A DNA stretch of 64,000 nt. Origin: Rhodobacterales bacterium. Lineage in GTDB: Bacteria > Pseudomonadota > Alphaproteobacteria > Rhizobiales > Stappiaceae. The DNA is taken from positions 434,001 to 498,000 of the forward strand of contig VIRH01000058.1 in assembly GCA_008107755.1 (NCBI GenBank), written 5' to 3'. Under the pieces are notes generated by a model, which saw only the letters and a list, made by a program, of their open reading frames with translations, made no database searches and was not told the origin of the DNA. Both the position numbers and the translations under genes were made by a program. Shown here one piece after another: positions 9,041 through 19,257 of the stretch (its first letter is position 1; each line of letters starts with the position of its first letter).

Positions 9041-12000
9041 TTACCGGGTTGGACCCACAACGACAAAGCTTCCCGTTTCGGTCAGCGCATGACGATCCGG
9101 ACGGTACATGTCCTCCACCGACGCCGGCGGGTGCGTGTATGTTCCTGGGGTTGCCGCGCGGGCAAGGTAGGCAAAGGTCAGGGTCCGGTCGTCCCAGCGC
9201 CTCTGATCGACAGCCACCTCGAACCTGTCCGAATGGAAGGCCGCGTGTTCGGGCCGGTCTATGGTCGACAGGAACGAAAGTCCGCCAAGGTCTCCGGACC
9301 GGACCAGCCTCGGATTGTCGATAGCCCAGCCGGCAGGCAGGCGATCGACCACGATCAGCCGTCCGGGCTGATCGGTCAGGGCACGAACCGTGAGAACGAC
9401 CGCGAGACGCGTGTTCACCGGAACCGCATCGGGATCAACCGGATTTCCGTCGAGATCATAAACGGTCCGCTCGATAGCATAGTCCTTGCCACCGGCAGGC
9501 TCCGGAACAAGGGGCTTGCCGCTGACCGAAACCAGAACATCCATCGAATCCTGGCCGTTGTTGCTGACATCGACGGGCTGATCGACGAGTTCCGGTCCGG
9601 TGAACGACCATACCAGCCGCCCGGACGTTTCTTCACCATTCACGGACAGCTGTGCTTCCTCTGCGGACTTGTTGAGCGCGCGGGCGGCAAGCAGGAGCCA
9701 GGCCATTTCCTGCGTCGAGCGGCTTCCATCCGCTACCTGTGCCTGTTTCAGCTTGCCGATCGCTTCGTTGACGAGCCCTGACCCCATTGAAGTGGACACA
9801 ACGTAATCCGTGATCCCGGCGCTATCGCGCAACTCGGAACCAAAGTCGTTTCTAAAGCTCTCCCTCGGCTTGTCGTTCAAAGACTCGAGCGCGGCCTCGA
9901 AGGCGGTCGATGCCCGACCTGTCTCGCCATAGAGCGCAAGACTTGCCGCCAGCTGAGCCTTTGCGAGCGGTGTTCCGAAGTTGTCCAGCTTGGCATCGAG
10001 ATAGTATCGCAGATCCCCCATGGAGGCGCGGCCGTTGCGGGCAAGAACATAAAGCGCATAGGCCAGTCCCTCACCGCCATCCTCAAAATCCGTTGCGTAG
10101 GCAATCCGGTTTTCAAGATTGTCGAGCGACGTGGTGAATGCCAGTTCGGGAATGTCGTAGCCCTTCTCCTGTGCGCGGGTGAGGAAATCAGTGACATAGG
10201 CGTCCAGCCAGGTGTCATTGTCCCCATAGCTGCTCCACAAGCCAAACCCTCCGGATGACGACTGGTTCGCCAGAACCCTTGAGATAGCCTTCACGATCCG
10301 ATCGCGGATTGCAGCGTCCGAGCCAAGTCCGGCCGCCTCGGCGACCTCACTCAGATAGAGCAGCGGCAACGCACGGCTCGTGGTCTGCTCGGTGCACCCG
10401 TACGGATAGCGGTCTAGTGCCGCCAGGAGGCCCGCGATATCGATATCGGCAGCCCCGCCCACGGTCATCGTCAGTTCGACGCTATCTCGCACAAGACCAT
10501 CGAAGCTGTCCGGCGACAGGGAAAGGTTACCGCCGGCAGCAAGCTGAAAGGAAGACCGGCGCACCAGTTCGGGCTGGTTGTTCCTGATCTCGAGCGAACC
10601 GCGCTTGACGTAGGTCTTGCCATCCGGACCGGTAATCGATGCAACGATCTCACTCCTTTGCGCCGTATCTCCGGCGCTGACAGGGACAAGCACGACGGTC
10701 TTTTCCGCCTCGCCTATCTGAAGGTCCTGCACCTTGCGCCCTGATCCGCCATCAAGGGTCAGCCCCTCTCCCGCAGACACCTCGAGTTCATAAGTGCCGG
10801 CAGGGCCCTGGACATTGTCGATTTCGAGCGAAATGCGCGAGCGGTCGCCAGTCGAGAGAAACGCCGGCAGGCTGGCTGTCACGACCACGGGCGAAGCGAC
10901 CTTCACCTCCTCTTCCGCATGGCCGACGGCATCCGCGCTCCAGGCAACGGCCATCAGCCTCACGGCGCCGTTGAAGTTCGGAATATCGAAAGAGACAGTG
11001 GCTTCACCGTTCTGGCCGACTTCCACCAGCCCGGAGAAGAGAGCCAACGGCTCCTCGTCTGGCGGAGGAGAATCGAGGCGCGTTCCCATCGCGTCTCCGC
11101 CGGAACGAACCCGACCGAGCGTCCCCGCCATCCTGTCGATCAGTTGTCCGTAAAGGTCGCGAATGTCGGTCCCAAGGCTGCGCTGTCCGAAATACCAGCC
11201 ATCCGGATCGGGAGTCTGGAAATTCGTCAGATTGAGGATCCCGACATCAACGGCCGCAACCGTGATGAAGGCGGTGGAACCGGCTTCCAGATTGGCAAGC
11301 CTGACGGGCACATCAAGCGTCGTCTCCGGCAGGATCTTGTCCGGTGCATCCAGTTCGACATCCAGCACCCCGTCGCCCGGGTCGACCTTGAGCCAGGACA
11401 AGCCGAGCGCCCGCGAAGGCATCCGCTTCTGGTCCATGTCCATCGGCCTGTAGAGACTTGCCGTGATATAGGCGCCGGCCCCCCAGTCATCGGCGACCGG
11501 AATGTCGATTTCCGTTTCCTCGCCCGAGACCTGGACAGTCTGGCTGGACACAAGCCCCCCCACGACCACATTGACCACCGCGATGCCGGAGGACTGGGGT
11601 TTCAGGCGCAGCTTGGCCGTATCGCCCGGCCGGTATTGGGCCTTGTCCAGGCCGACATCGAGATAATCCGGCGTGTCGGAGCTGGCATCAGCCGTGTACC
11701 ATCCTGCATCGAACGTCAGGCTGGTTGCGATTTTCTGTCCGCCGGTCGTCTCCACGGTCAGCTTGTATTCGCCCCATTCCACCGGGAGCGACAGTGTCTC
11801 AGGCGTGCCGGCCTTCTTGTCGATCGCACCATTTGCCACCCGCTTGGATGTCGTGACGGGCTCAAAGTTCCAGCGGCCATCCACCCGGTACCACTGATAG
11901 CGTCGGTCGATCCTGGACAAGGTCCACTTCAGGCCCGAGGCGTCGATTTCCTTGCCGTGTTCATCAACGACGATCACTGAAAAATCAGCGGGACCGCCCT

Positions 12001-14593
12001 CGTCGACGCCGCCGTCGAAAGCAGGCTTGATGCCGATGCGCGGCGCATCCGACACGACCGGCAACTTGAGGGTTCGCTCGACGTAGCGCCCACCCGTTTC
12101 GACCAGGCGCGCGATCAGTTCGCCTTCATAGAGCCCGGTCGTTTCCGGCATATGGGGCGGAGTGGCGCTGAACTGGACCTGGCCGTCCTGATCGGTCGTC
12201 AGACCGGCCGCCAACGACGCCCGTTGAGGATAGGCGGATTCATCCTCAAGTCCGAAGACGTAGCCCGGGAAAGCTGCCATGGACCGTGTCGGATTGAAGA
12301 CAAGCTCTCCTTCAAGCGTCTGCCCGCTCGCCGCCGAACCGTAAAGGAATTTTGCCGTAACGCGAAAATCGGTCGGATCATTCAGGTCGAAGAAAGTCGC
12401 GTCTGTAACAATATCGAAATCAACCCGCTCCGGCTGATAGTCCTCGACGAGAAATGTCTTTTCGCTGAGAGCCTTTCCCTTGGGATCGGCAAACACCCGC
12501 CACGACCAGATGCCCTGCTGTGCCGAATTGGCGAGGGTCAGATCCTGAAGATGCCCCCCGAGACCGCCGTCTTCCACCGTATAGCGGGCATGCTCTACGC
12601 CATCGGGTCTTGAAAACACGAAGGTAAGTGGGAAATTCTCCTGAGCGACGGCGCGAGATGTGCGCAGGAGTGCCTGCGCGTGCACGGTTTCCCCTGCCTT
12701 GTAGATCCCCCTGTCGGTCCAGGCGAATGCGTCGAGCGGGCCTGGCGCCGGCCGGCCCTCAACGCCCCGGTCAGACAAATCGAATGCGGGCTTGCGCAGA
12801 TCAAGGAACGAATAATCGCCTGCATCGGTCTCCGCCACCAGAATTCCGGGCGCATTGCCGCCGCGTCCGCGCGTGAGTCCGGTTGCGAACTCGGCAAACC
12901 CATCGTCATTGGATGTCGTTTCACCGAGAATCTGGTTATTCACCGCCAGGAGGCGCACCGTAACACCGGACAGCGCCTCGGCGCTGGTGAGCGACCGGAT
13001 ATTGGCAACGATGCCATTGTCTCCGCTGAAGGCCGTCAGCCCGAGATCGGAGACCAGGAACCATTGGGTCGCCTTGGCGCCCCAGACGGAGTCGCGGTCC
13101 GTCTTAGAGCGCGCCGTCATGGCATAGACGCCGGGTTTCAACTCCAGTCCTGTTTCGCCAATCGGAATCGCGGTCGTGATGTCCTGGTTCAATTCGTTTC
13201 CGGTCTCGACAATCCCGGACCAGACCTTTTCGCCCAACTCGTTTTCTATCTTTTTAGCTTCGGATCCGTGAAGCTGCCGCAAGAATTGGTTGTCGCGCAG
13301 AACGTCCGCGACGGAGCGGCCTCCGACGCGATAGATCGATGCTTCAACCTCGTTCGTGTTGACGGAAACGATCGGAATCGTCGGATTGCCGCCGGAGGGA
13401 AGCACATAGGAACGGCCGACGAAATGAACGGTGGGCGAGCGGTCGCGAACGTATATGGAAAGCTCTCTCGACTTTACCAGCTCTTCGCCGTCTGCCGCCG
13501 GCAGTCCGCTACGGGCCGTGATTTCATAACGCGTACCGTGTTTCAAACCGTCGACGCAGACCTGCGACCCCTCGGTTTCGATGGAAACAGCTCCTGCGCC
13601 TCTCACGGTGACATAGGGGCTGAAATCCGTATCCTTCGGGAGCGTCTGGGAAAAGACGAGACAAATACGGGGCGAAGCGCTTTCGGAATCAACCTGATGG
13701 TCCACGATGCGGAAGCCATGCTGCGCCACGAGAGTGTCGTAGCGATCACGCCGTCCCTTGCTTTCGACCAGGGCAAGCGACGCACGAAGCGCCTTGATCG
13801 CCGAACTGTAATCTTCGATCCGTTCAAGGGAGATCGCCAGAAGGCTGAGTGACAGGGCCGCCTCCTGCGGGGAAACCGACCGCAAATAGCTATTCACCGC
13901 CGCAGAAACACTGTCTCTCTGTTTGGTCCGCTTCTCGCTCCAGTCGCTCGGTTTCTGCTGCAGCAACGCACGCGTCAACTGAACCCAGGCGTCGAAGTCC
14001 GCCGTATCTCGCATGACGAGTTCGCGAAATTGCGGTTCGGCAGCCGCGCCATTGCGATTTCGGAGCGACTGCACGCCCTCACTACGCAGCTCTTCGGAGG
14101 GCAGGCCCGTAGTGCGGAAATTATCGATGCTCGCGAGGTAGGTTTCAGCCTCGACCATCCGGTATCTGTCAAGGAAGGAAAGCTCGCTCTTCCTCGTCTC
14201 GCTCATGTCCGGGCGCGGCGCATCGACCTCCACGACCCGACCGGCGACCGCACCTGCAAAACTTTGAATCTCTCCGACCTCTCTCTTCAGGAAGCACCAC
14301 CCGGCCGAGGTATTGAACGTGAATGCGCGGCACTGACTGTCGTCGAGACAGATGGACTTGCAGCCTTCAAGATCGACCTCTTTCACCGTGCGGTAATCTC
14401 CGCCGAAAAAGTCCGCATCATTTACCGTGACGATGCGCTTGTCCTGCGCCTGCGCCTGCGCCTGCGCCGGAACCTGACCGCCAATGAAAAACGCGGCAAG
14501 CGAGGCGGCGAGCAGTGACGTAGCGGCAAAAATGCCTCCCCGAACGCCGAGTCCTCCACGCATACATTTGACGAGGTCAGAGAAAATGGCCAC
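9041..14593 (-). CDS. yfhM: Bacterial alpha-2-macroglobulin (YfhM/ECAM type) with N-terminal PAN/Apple-like domain
   Basis: 1,850 residues from GTG 14593, which has a perfect AGGAGG (14600-14605) six bases upstream; a longer frame from 14734 has no ribosome site. A signal peptide or lipid-less anchor (about 11-46) ends in a QAQAQAQ tract encoded by four tandem TGCGCC units. Next is a Cys-rich PAN/Apple-like domain (about 48-105, CKSICLDDSQCRAF and GWCFLKREVG), then the MG1-MG domains, the bait region, and the thioester domain with C1400-T-E-Q1403 in YPYGCTEQTTSR. The thioester lets the protein covalently trap attacking proteases in the periplasm. Forms an operon with pbpC. Confidence 0.95.
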   Translation of the reverse strand: MAIFSDLVKCMRGGLGVRGGIFAATSLLAASLAAFFIGGQVPAQAQAQAQDKRIVTVNDADFFGGDYRTVKEVDLEGCKSICLDDSQCRAFTFNTSAGWCFLKREVGEIQSFAGAVAGRVVEVDAPRPDMSETRKSELSFLDRYRMVEAETYLASIDNFRTTGLPSEELRSEGVQSLRNRNGAAAEPQFRELVMRDTADFDAWVQLTRALLQQKPSDWSEKRTKQRDSVSAAVNSYLRSVSPQEAALSLSLLAISLERIEDYSSAIKALRASLALVESKGRRDRYDTLVAQHGFRIVDHQVDSESASPRICLVFSQTLPKDTDFSPYVTVRGAGAVSIETEGSQVCVDGLKHGTRYEITARSGLPAADGEELVKSRELSIYVRDRSPTVHFVGRSYVLPSGGNPTIPIVSVNTNEVEASIYRVGGRSVADVLRDNQFLRQLHGSEAKKIENELGEKVWSGIVETGNELNQDITTAIPIGETGLELKPGVYAMTARSKTDRDSVWGAKATQWFLVSDLGLTAFSGDNGIVANIRSLTSAEALSGVTVRLLAVNNQILGETTSNDDGFAEFATGLTRGRGGNAPGILVAETDAGDYSFLDLRKPAFDLSDRGVEGRPAPGPLDAFAWTDRGIYKAGETVHAQALLRTSRAVAQENFPLTFVFSRPDGVEHARYTVEDGGLGGHLQDLTLANSAQQGIWSWRVFADPKGKALSEKTFLVEDYQPERVDFDIVTDATFFDLNDPTDFRVTAKFLYGSAASGQTLEGELVFNPTRSMAAFPGYVFGLEDESAYPQRASLAAGLTTDQDGQVQFSATPPHMPETTGLYEGELIARLVETGGRYVERTLKLPVVSDAPRIGIKPAFDGGVDEGGPADFSVIVVDEHGKEIDASGLKWTLSRIDRRYQWYRVDGRWNFEPVTTSKRVANGAIDKKAGTPETLSLPVEWGEYKLTVETTGGQKIATSLTFDAGWYTADASSDTPDYLDVGLDKAQYRPGDTAKLRLKPQSSGIAVVNVVVGGLVSSQTVQVSGEETEIDIPVADDWGAGAYITASLYRPMDMDQKRMPSRALGLSWLKVDPGDGVLDVELDAPDKILPETTLDVPVRLANLEAGSTAFITVAAVDVGILNLTNFQTPDPDGWYFGQRSLGTDIRDLYGQLIDRMAGTLGRVRSGGDAMGTRLDSPPPDEEPLALFSGLVEVGQNGEATVSFDIPNFNGAVRLMAVAWSADAVGHAEEEVKVASPVVVTASLPAFLSTGDRSRISLEIDNVQGPAGTYELEVSAGEGLTLDGGSGRKVQDLQIGEAEKTVVLVPVSAGDTAQRSEIVASITGPDGKTYVKRGSLEIRNNQPELVRRSSFQLAAGGNLSLSPDSFDGLVRDSVELTMTVGGAADIDIAGLLAALDRYPYGCTEQTTSRALPLLYLSEVAEAAGLGSDAAIRDRIVKAISRVLANQSSSGGFGLWSSYGDNDTWLDAYVTDFLTRAQEKGYDIPELAFTTSLDNLENRIAYATDFEDGGEGLAYALYVLARNGRASMGDLRYYLDAKLDNFGTPLAKAQLAASLALYGETGRASTAFEAALESLNDKPRESFRNDFGSELRDSAGITDYVVSTSMGSGLVNEAIGKLKQAQVADGSRSTQEMAWLLLAARALNKSAEEAQLSVNGEETSGRLVWSFTGPELVDQPVDVSNNGQDSMDVLVSVSGKPLVPEPAGGKDYAIERTVYDLDGNPVDPDAVPVNTRLAVVLTVRALTDQPGRLIVVDRLPAGWAIDNPRLVRSGDLGGLSFLSTIDRPEHAAFHSDRFEVAVDQRRWDDRTLTFAYLARAATPGTYTHPPASVEDMYRPDRHALTETGSFVVVGPTR

Positions 14594-14752
14594 GGTTGTC
14601 CTCCTGATCATACTACCCTTATGAAGACACTTCATCGTCTCCAGCACAAGGCAAAACCGCCAGCCGGACGGTACTCCTGACGGTTCCAAGCGGGTTTGAA
14701 AAGTATCCCGAAGGCTCCAGGCATGTTCCGGCACATGGCAAGACGGCAGGGA

Positions 14753-15394
14753 CTAACCGATTCTCGCAACGAGTTCTTTGATCAGAGCAGAAATTTCCAG
14801 AGCTGCCTTGCTGGACGGCGCCTCTTCCTCAACCGAAAGCCCGCGGCCCATCGCCGACGCGAAAACCGTGCGGTTGCCGAGCCGGGCAGCGAGGCTTTCG
14901 TAACCGGCAGAGGCAATCGCCTCGGACATCTCGCTGGTGAGTGACGCCCTTGGCGGAACCCGGTTCAGAACCAGGAAAGCGGGTGTGTCCTCGCGTGCGG
15001 CAAGGTCTATTGTCTGCGAGGTTGCCCAAAGGTCGACCGGCGTCGGTTGAATCGGAACCAGCACGAAATCCGCGGCGTCTATCGCCGGCTTTGCGTCACT
15101 GTCGGTTTTCGGCGGCGTGTCGATGACCACATAGCCGTGTGACTTCGCAAGAGACCGGGCTTCGCGCCGAGCCCCCCATCCGGAAGCGGTGCGAAATTCC
15201 AGGCCGGTGTTGTCCTCACCAAGCTTGTCCTCACGAGCTTCGAACCAGGTGCCGAGCGACCCTTGCGGATCGACGTCCAGAATCGCCACCGGTTCTCCGG
15301 ACTGCCTTGCAAGCGCGACGGCGATGTGCGCCGCCAGCGTCGTCTTGCCTGAACCGCCTTTTTGCTGAGCAACAGTCAGAATTCGACCGGACAT
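14753..15394 (-). CDS. Orphan ParA-family ATPase
   Basis: 213 residues from ATG 15394, preceded by GGAGG. The deviant Walker A motif K12-GGSGKTT with the signature lysine, D41 in ILDVDPQGS (Walker A') and the strand YVVIDTPPKTDSDA (Walker B) identify a ParA/MinD-superfamily ATPase; the short length without an N-terminal domain is that of type Ib or MipZ/ParC-like orphan ParAs. No parB or centromere-like repeats are nearby. Such orphans position cargo on the nucleoid or poles; here the neighbours are cell-wall genes (yfhM-pbpC downstream, an MltB-type transglycosylase upstream), but a role in wall synthesis is a guess. Confidence 0.85.
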   Translation of the reverse strand: MSGRILTVAQQKGGSGKTTLAAHIAVALARQSGEPVAILDVDPQGSLGTWFEAREDKLGEDNTGLEFRTASGWGARREARSLAKSHGYVVIDTPPKTDSDAKPAIDAADFVLVPIQPTPVDLWATSQTIDLAAREDTPAFLVLNRVPPRASLTSEMSEAIASAGYESLAARLGNRTVFASAMGRGLSVEEEAPSSKAALEISALIKELVARIG

Positions 15395-15567
15395 GAATAA
15401 CCTCCACAATGCGAGGTCAGTTTGCTCGGCATCGTGCCGCAACGCAACAAGTCTGTTGCCCCAACGCCTGTTTCAGGCATTCGCTTGCAGGATCTCGGTC
15501 TTGAACGGTCTGATTGGTGAAGGACAGCCCCGGCCGAGACGGCCCGGAACGCCTCAGTCGGATGCTA

Positions 15568-16767
15568 TTATCTGCCGCCAAGAGCGTAATAGACGTTCCA
15601 CGACGGCCGGCCCGTGACGGGCAGACCGTATTTCGCTTCCGCATTGCGAATGCCCTTGCGCGTCGCAGGACCGACCTTGCCGTCCGGCTCGCCCACATTG
15701 AAGCCGTTGCGGTTCAGGAGCTTCTGAAGCTCGAGCCTCTGAGCACGCGACAAGCCAGGATTGTCCGTCGGCCACGGCGTCTTGAACGGCTCGCCGCCGG
15801 AAACGAGTTCCGAAAGAAGCGCGATGGCAAGTCCGTAGGATGTCGAGGCGTTGTAGGATCTCAATGCCCGAAAATTGCGCGTTACCAGAAAGGCGGGCCC
15901 CGCCGCACCGGCAGGCCGGATCAACGCCGCATCGAGATTGCCGGACAGCGACCCACCGCCGATCTTCTTGAAACCACGCTTTGCCCATGTGTTCAAAGAC
16001 GCGTATTTCTTGCGCCCGGACGGTCCGGAGTAGCCGTCCGGCACCAGGACCTCATAGCCCCAGGGACGGCTGTCCCGCCAGCCTGCGTTCTTAAGGAAAT
16101 TGGCCGTTGACGCCAGCGCATCCGGTACGGAATTGACGAGATCCTTGTGGCCGTCGCCGTCATAGTCGACGGCAAGGCTGTTGTAGGTGCTCGGCATGAA
16201 CTGGGTCTGTCCGAAGGCCCCCGCCCAGGATCCCTTGAAGTCATCGACAGGAACGTCGCCGCGCGAGGCGATCTGCATGGTCTTGATCAGTTCGCCCTTG
16301 AAATAGCTCTGGCGCCGTTTTCCGGCGCACACGAGATTGGCCAGCGCGTGGGGGGTATAGAAGTCGCCCCGGAAATTTCCGTAGTCGCTTTCAATACCCC
16401 AAACGGCCACCACGACGTGACGGTCGACGCCGTAGCGTTTTTCGATGGAAGCCAGTGTGTTGCCGTGTTTCTTCAGGTTGGCCTTGCCATCCTTGATGCG
16501 TTGGGCATCAACAAGAAAGGCCATGTAGTCCCAGATTTCGGTCTTGTGCTCGGGCTGGGAGGTGGAGAAGCGGATCACCTTTTCGTCGAAGGTGGCGCCG
16601 GAGAGCATACGGTCTGCAATCTCGGGACGTACGCCGGCGGAAACTGCCTGCTTCTTCAGGCTGGCCACGCAGCTGTCGATCGCGTGGGCCGGAACCACCT
16701 GGGCGACAAAGCCGCTCGCCAGCCCGATGACCGTCCCTGCAATTTTCCGTCCCGCTGCCGATCGCAT
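15568..16767 (-). CDS. Lytic murein transglycosylase, MltB family, with peptidoglycan-binding domain
   Basis: 399 residues. Signal peptide (1-29, ending PAHA), SLT_2/MltB domain (about 30-325) with the catalytic glutamate E126 in VWGIESDYGNF, the substrate-groove motif GAFGQTQFMPSTY and the Ca-like loop DYDGDGHKDL, then a PG_binding_1 domain at the C-terminus (about 335-395: LQKLLNRNGFNVGEPDGKVG). Cleaves glycan strands to 1,6-anhydro-MurNAc ends in the periplasm. GGGAGAAC gives the ribosome site. Lacks a lipobox, so unlike E. coli MltB it is soluble. Confidence 0.95.
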   Translation of the reverse strand: MRSAAGRKIAGTVIGLASGFVAQVVPAHAIDSCVASLKKQAVSAGVRPEIADRMLSGATFDEKVIRFSTSQPEHKTEIWDYMAFLVDAQRIKDGKANLKKHGNTLASIEKRYGVDRHVVVAVWGIESDYGNFRGDFYTPHALANLVCAGKRRQSYFKGELIKTMQIASRGDVPVDDFKGSWAGAFGQTQFMPSTYNSLAVDYDGDGHKDLVNSVPDALASTANFLKNAGWRDSRPWGYEVLVPDGYSGPSGRKKYASLNTWAKRGFKKIGGGSLSGNLDAALIRPAGAAGPAFLVTRNFRALRSYNASTSYGLAIALLSELVSGGEPFKTPWPTDNPGLSRAQRLELQKLLNRNGFNVGEPDGKVGPATRKGIRNAEAKYGLPVTGRPSWNVYYALGGR

Positions 16768-16914
16768 CGCGTTCTCCCGCCTGTTGAATCACTTGCGTGA
16801 CGCTGCCACGCTACCTCGACGTAAATACGGCGAGAAGACGGATTGGCGAGTTATCAAGGAGAAAGCACCCATGGCAGAGCGCCGCCTCATCGCTGCCGCC
16901 ATTCTCTTTTGTCG

Positions 16915-18249
16915 CTAGCGGCCCTCGATCAGCTTTCGGCGGAGCCAGCTCGACATCTGATCCATGAGGATGACCACAACGATGGTCAGGATGATGATAT
17001 AGCTGGTGTTTTCCCAGTCGCGCGAAGTCTTCATGGTCTCGACCAGAAGAAGGCCAATGCCCCCTGCCCCGAGGGCACCGATCACGGTGGCCGAACGGGT
17101 GTTCGACTCGAGATAATAGAGCACCTGCGACACGAAAACGGGAAGAATTTGTGGAATGACGCCGAACCGGTAGCGTTGAAGCTGGTTGGCACCGGTTGCA
17201 CGGACCCCTTCGACCTGCCTGTTGTCGATATTCTCCAGAGCTTCGGAAAACAGTTTGCCGAGAGATCCGGTGTCGGTGAAGGCAATTGCAAGCGCACCGG
17301 TCAGCGGCCCGAGGCCGAAGGCACGAATGAAGATGAGCGACCAGATCAGCATGTCGATGCCGCGCAGGAAGTCGAACAGCCGACGCGTTCCGAAGCGCAG
17401 GACGAGGGAGGGCGTGAAATTACGCGCGGCGAGAAACGCCAGCGGCAGGCCGAAAAGCGCTGCGGTCAGCGTTCCCAGAACCGCCATCATGATGGTCTCG
17501 AAAAGCGCAGTCAGGACGGCGCCGTGTTGCCAATCAGGATTGCTGAGGAATTCCTCGACGACAAACCAGAGGTTAGAGTAGTCCGGATCGATACGGTCCG
17601 CATTCAGGGCAAGCGCATAGAGTTCGCTGAAGGACATGCCATAGAGCGGTGAGCGGAACGGGAACCAGAAATTTTCCCAGCCAGCGAAGTAGTTGTGGAC
17701 CTCGATCTTGGTCTTGGTGATCTGCAGCCGCCTGTCGATCGTCGGCCTGACTTCGAGCTTGCGCGGATCGACCTTGACCCAGTCGGGGACCGGCCCTTCC
17801 GGCAGTTTCGTTTCCACGCCCGTTTCAGTCGCAGTTCCTCGGATCACGCCGAAATTCGGTATCGTGAAAAGCGCCGTCTTGCCATCAATCTCGATCTCGT
17901 AGCCTTCGCCCAGATCAACGACGGCGTTGTCACCGGAAAGGTCGATCCAGTCCGGCAGGTCGGTGTTGTCGTAGGTTGCCGTGCGCTCGCCCTCGATGGC
18001 TACTTCGAACGTGTCGCTCCGAAAGTTCTTCTCCACCTGCACCTTGTAGGCCACCGAGTCCGTTGCCAGAATCGCCGCTCTGTCCGGCCGTGCCTTGGCG
18101 AGGAGACCGGTTATGTCGAAGGCGAACCAGGTGTAGGCCAGATAGAGAAGGACTGTGCAAGGCACCAGAACGGTGAGCCAGGCCCGGCGCCGGATCTTCG
18201 GCCAGACCGTGTTCAGTGTGACGGTGGGTTCCAGAGTGTCGGTCGTCAT
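16915..18249 (-). CDS. phnE: Phosphonate ABC transporter permease PhnE2 (long form)
   Basis: 444 residues from ATG 18249; a TTG start at 18264 overlapping the previous stop is possible but weaker. One N-terminal membrane helix (about 27-47) is followed by roughly 150 residues of periplasmic sequence rich in Asp and Glu, then the standard permease domain with five helices and the EAA-like loop GVRATGANQLQRYRFGVIPQ. Ordinary PhnE proteins are about 260-290 residues, so the extra domain is the special feature of this long paralogue, a form also seen in other Hyphomicrobiales. Third gene product after phnC and phnD; starts 12 bp after phnE1 stops. Confidence 0.92.
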   Translation of the reverse strand: MTTDTLEPTVTLNTVWPKIRRRAWLTVLVPCTVLLYLAYTWFAFDITGLLAKARPDRAAILATDSVAYKVQVEKNFRSDTFEVAIEGERTATYDNTDLPDWIDLSGDNAVVDLGEGYEIEIDGKTALFTIPNFGVIRGTATETGVETKLPEGPVPDWVKVDPRKLEVRPTIDRRLQITKTKIEVHNYFAGWENFWFPFRSPLYGMSFSELYALALNADRIDPDYSNLWFVVEEFLSNPDWQHGAVLTALFETIMMAVLGTLTAALFGLPLAFLAARNFTPSLVLRFGTRRLFDFLRGIDMLIWSLIFIRAFGLGPLTGALAIAFTDTGSLGKLFSEALENIDNRQVEGVRATGANQLQRYRFGVIPQILPVFVSQVLYYLESNTRSATVIGALGAGGIGLLLVETMKTSRDWENTSYIIILTIVVVILMDQMSSWLRRKLIEGR

Positions 18250-18260
18250 CTCTAGGTCTC

Positions 18261-19109
18261 TCAATGCGCCCGGCTGCTGCCGACGAGCCGACCGCGCAGC
18301 CAGGACGACAGCTGGTCTATGATCATGATGGTGATGAACAGGAGGACAAAGATCGCCGCGGTCTCATCGCCGGCCCCCTTGCCCCAGCCGATGGTCCTGC
18401 GCAGCTCCTGCCCTATGCCGCCGGCCCCGACGAAGCCGAGGATGGCCGAGGCGCGAACATTGATCTCGAGCCTCAAGAGAAAATAGCTGAGGTAATTGGG
18501 CGCGACTTGCGGAAGAACCGCGAAACGGATGCGCTGCAACCAGTTTGCACCGCAGGCCGACAGACCCTCGATCGGTTTGCGGTCAATGTTGTCGTTGACT
18601 TCCGAAAACAGCTTGCCCAGCGCCCCGGCGGTGTGGAATGCAACCGCGATCATGGCAGGCACCGGGCTTGAGCCCAGCACGAAGATCAGGAAGAGCGCTA
18701 TTATGAGTTCCGGAAAGGCGCGCATGACATCCATGATCCGGCGGACAACCGGAATGAGCGGGCCCCAGCTGTCGACATTCCGGGTCGAGGCCATGGCGAG
18801 GACGACGGCCCCTGCCCCGCCGAGCAACGTGGCGACCAGCGCGATGTTGAGCGTTTCCATCATGGCCGGCAGAAAGTGCAGGATCTGGCCAAAAAAAGCC
18901 GGTCCGGCATCTATCGCCTCTGCAACGATTTCACCCGGATAGTCGAAGAACTTCGAAAGGCCCTGAAGAAAACCTCCCGAATTCATCGAATTGGCTTTGG
19001 AATAGCCTGAGACGAGAACGGCGACGACCAGCAACAATCCGATGAGGGAATAGAGCTGGCGGTGCTTTCGCAGCGACAGGATTTCCTGCTCGAGAGCGGC
19101 AACAGCCAT
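18261..19109 (-). CDS. phnE: Phosphonate ABC transporter permease PhnE1
   Basis: 282 residues, about the standard PhnE length. Membrane helices at roughly 18-37, 85-110, 130-155, 205-235 and 245-265, and the cytoplasmic coupling loop SACGANWLQRIRFAVLPQV that docks on the ATPase. Together with PhnE2 it forms the pore for uptake of phosphonate or phosphite. It lies 200 bp behind phnD, with an intrinsic terminator-like hairpin in between (19258-19293), which suggests lower expression than phnC-phnD. Confidence 0.93.
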   Translation of the reverse strand: MAVAALEQEILSLRKHRQLYSLIGLLLVVAVLVSGYSKANSMNSGGFLQGLSKFFDYPGEIVAEAIDAGPAFFGQILHFLPAMMETLNIALVATLLGGAGAVVLAMASTRNVDSWGPLIPVVRRIMDVMRAFPELIIALFLIFVLGSSPVPAMIAVAFHTAGALGKLFSEVNDNIDRKPIEGLSACGANWLQRIRFAVLPQVAPNYLSYFLLRLEINVRASAILGFVGAGGIGQELRRTIGWGKGAGDETAAIFVLLFITIMIIDQLSSWLRGRLVGSSRAH

Positions 19110-19257
19110 TTGGAAGGACCTTCGAATAAACGAGTTCGGTTCTTTCGCTCATCTGCAGCCACTTCGCGACTGCTATTCTTCGAGCGATGACGATCCCGTC
19201 GACGCCAGCAAAACCCTGGATGTTCTCCGGTCTTTGACCTGGCGATGTCGAATAGGA

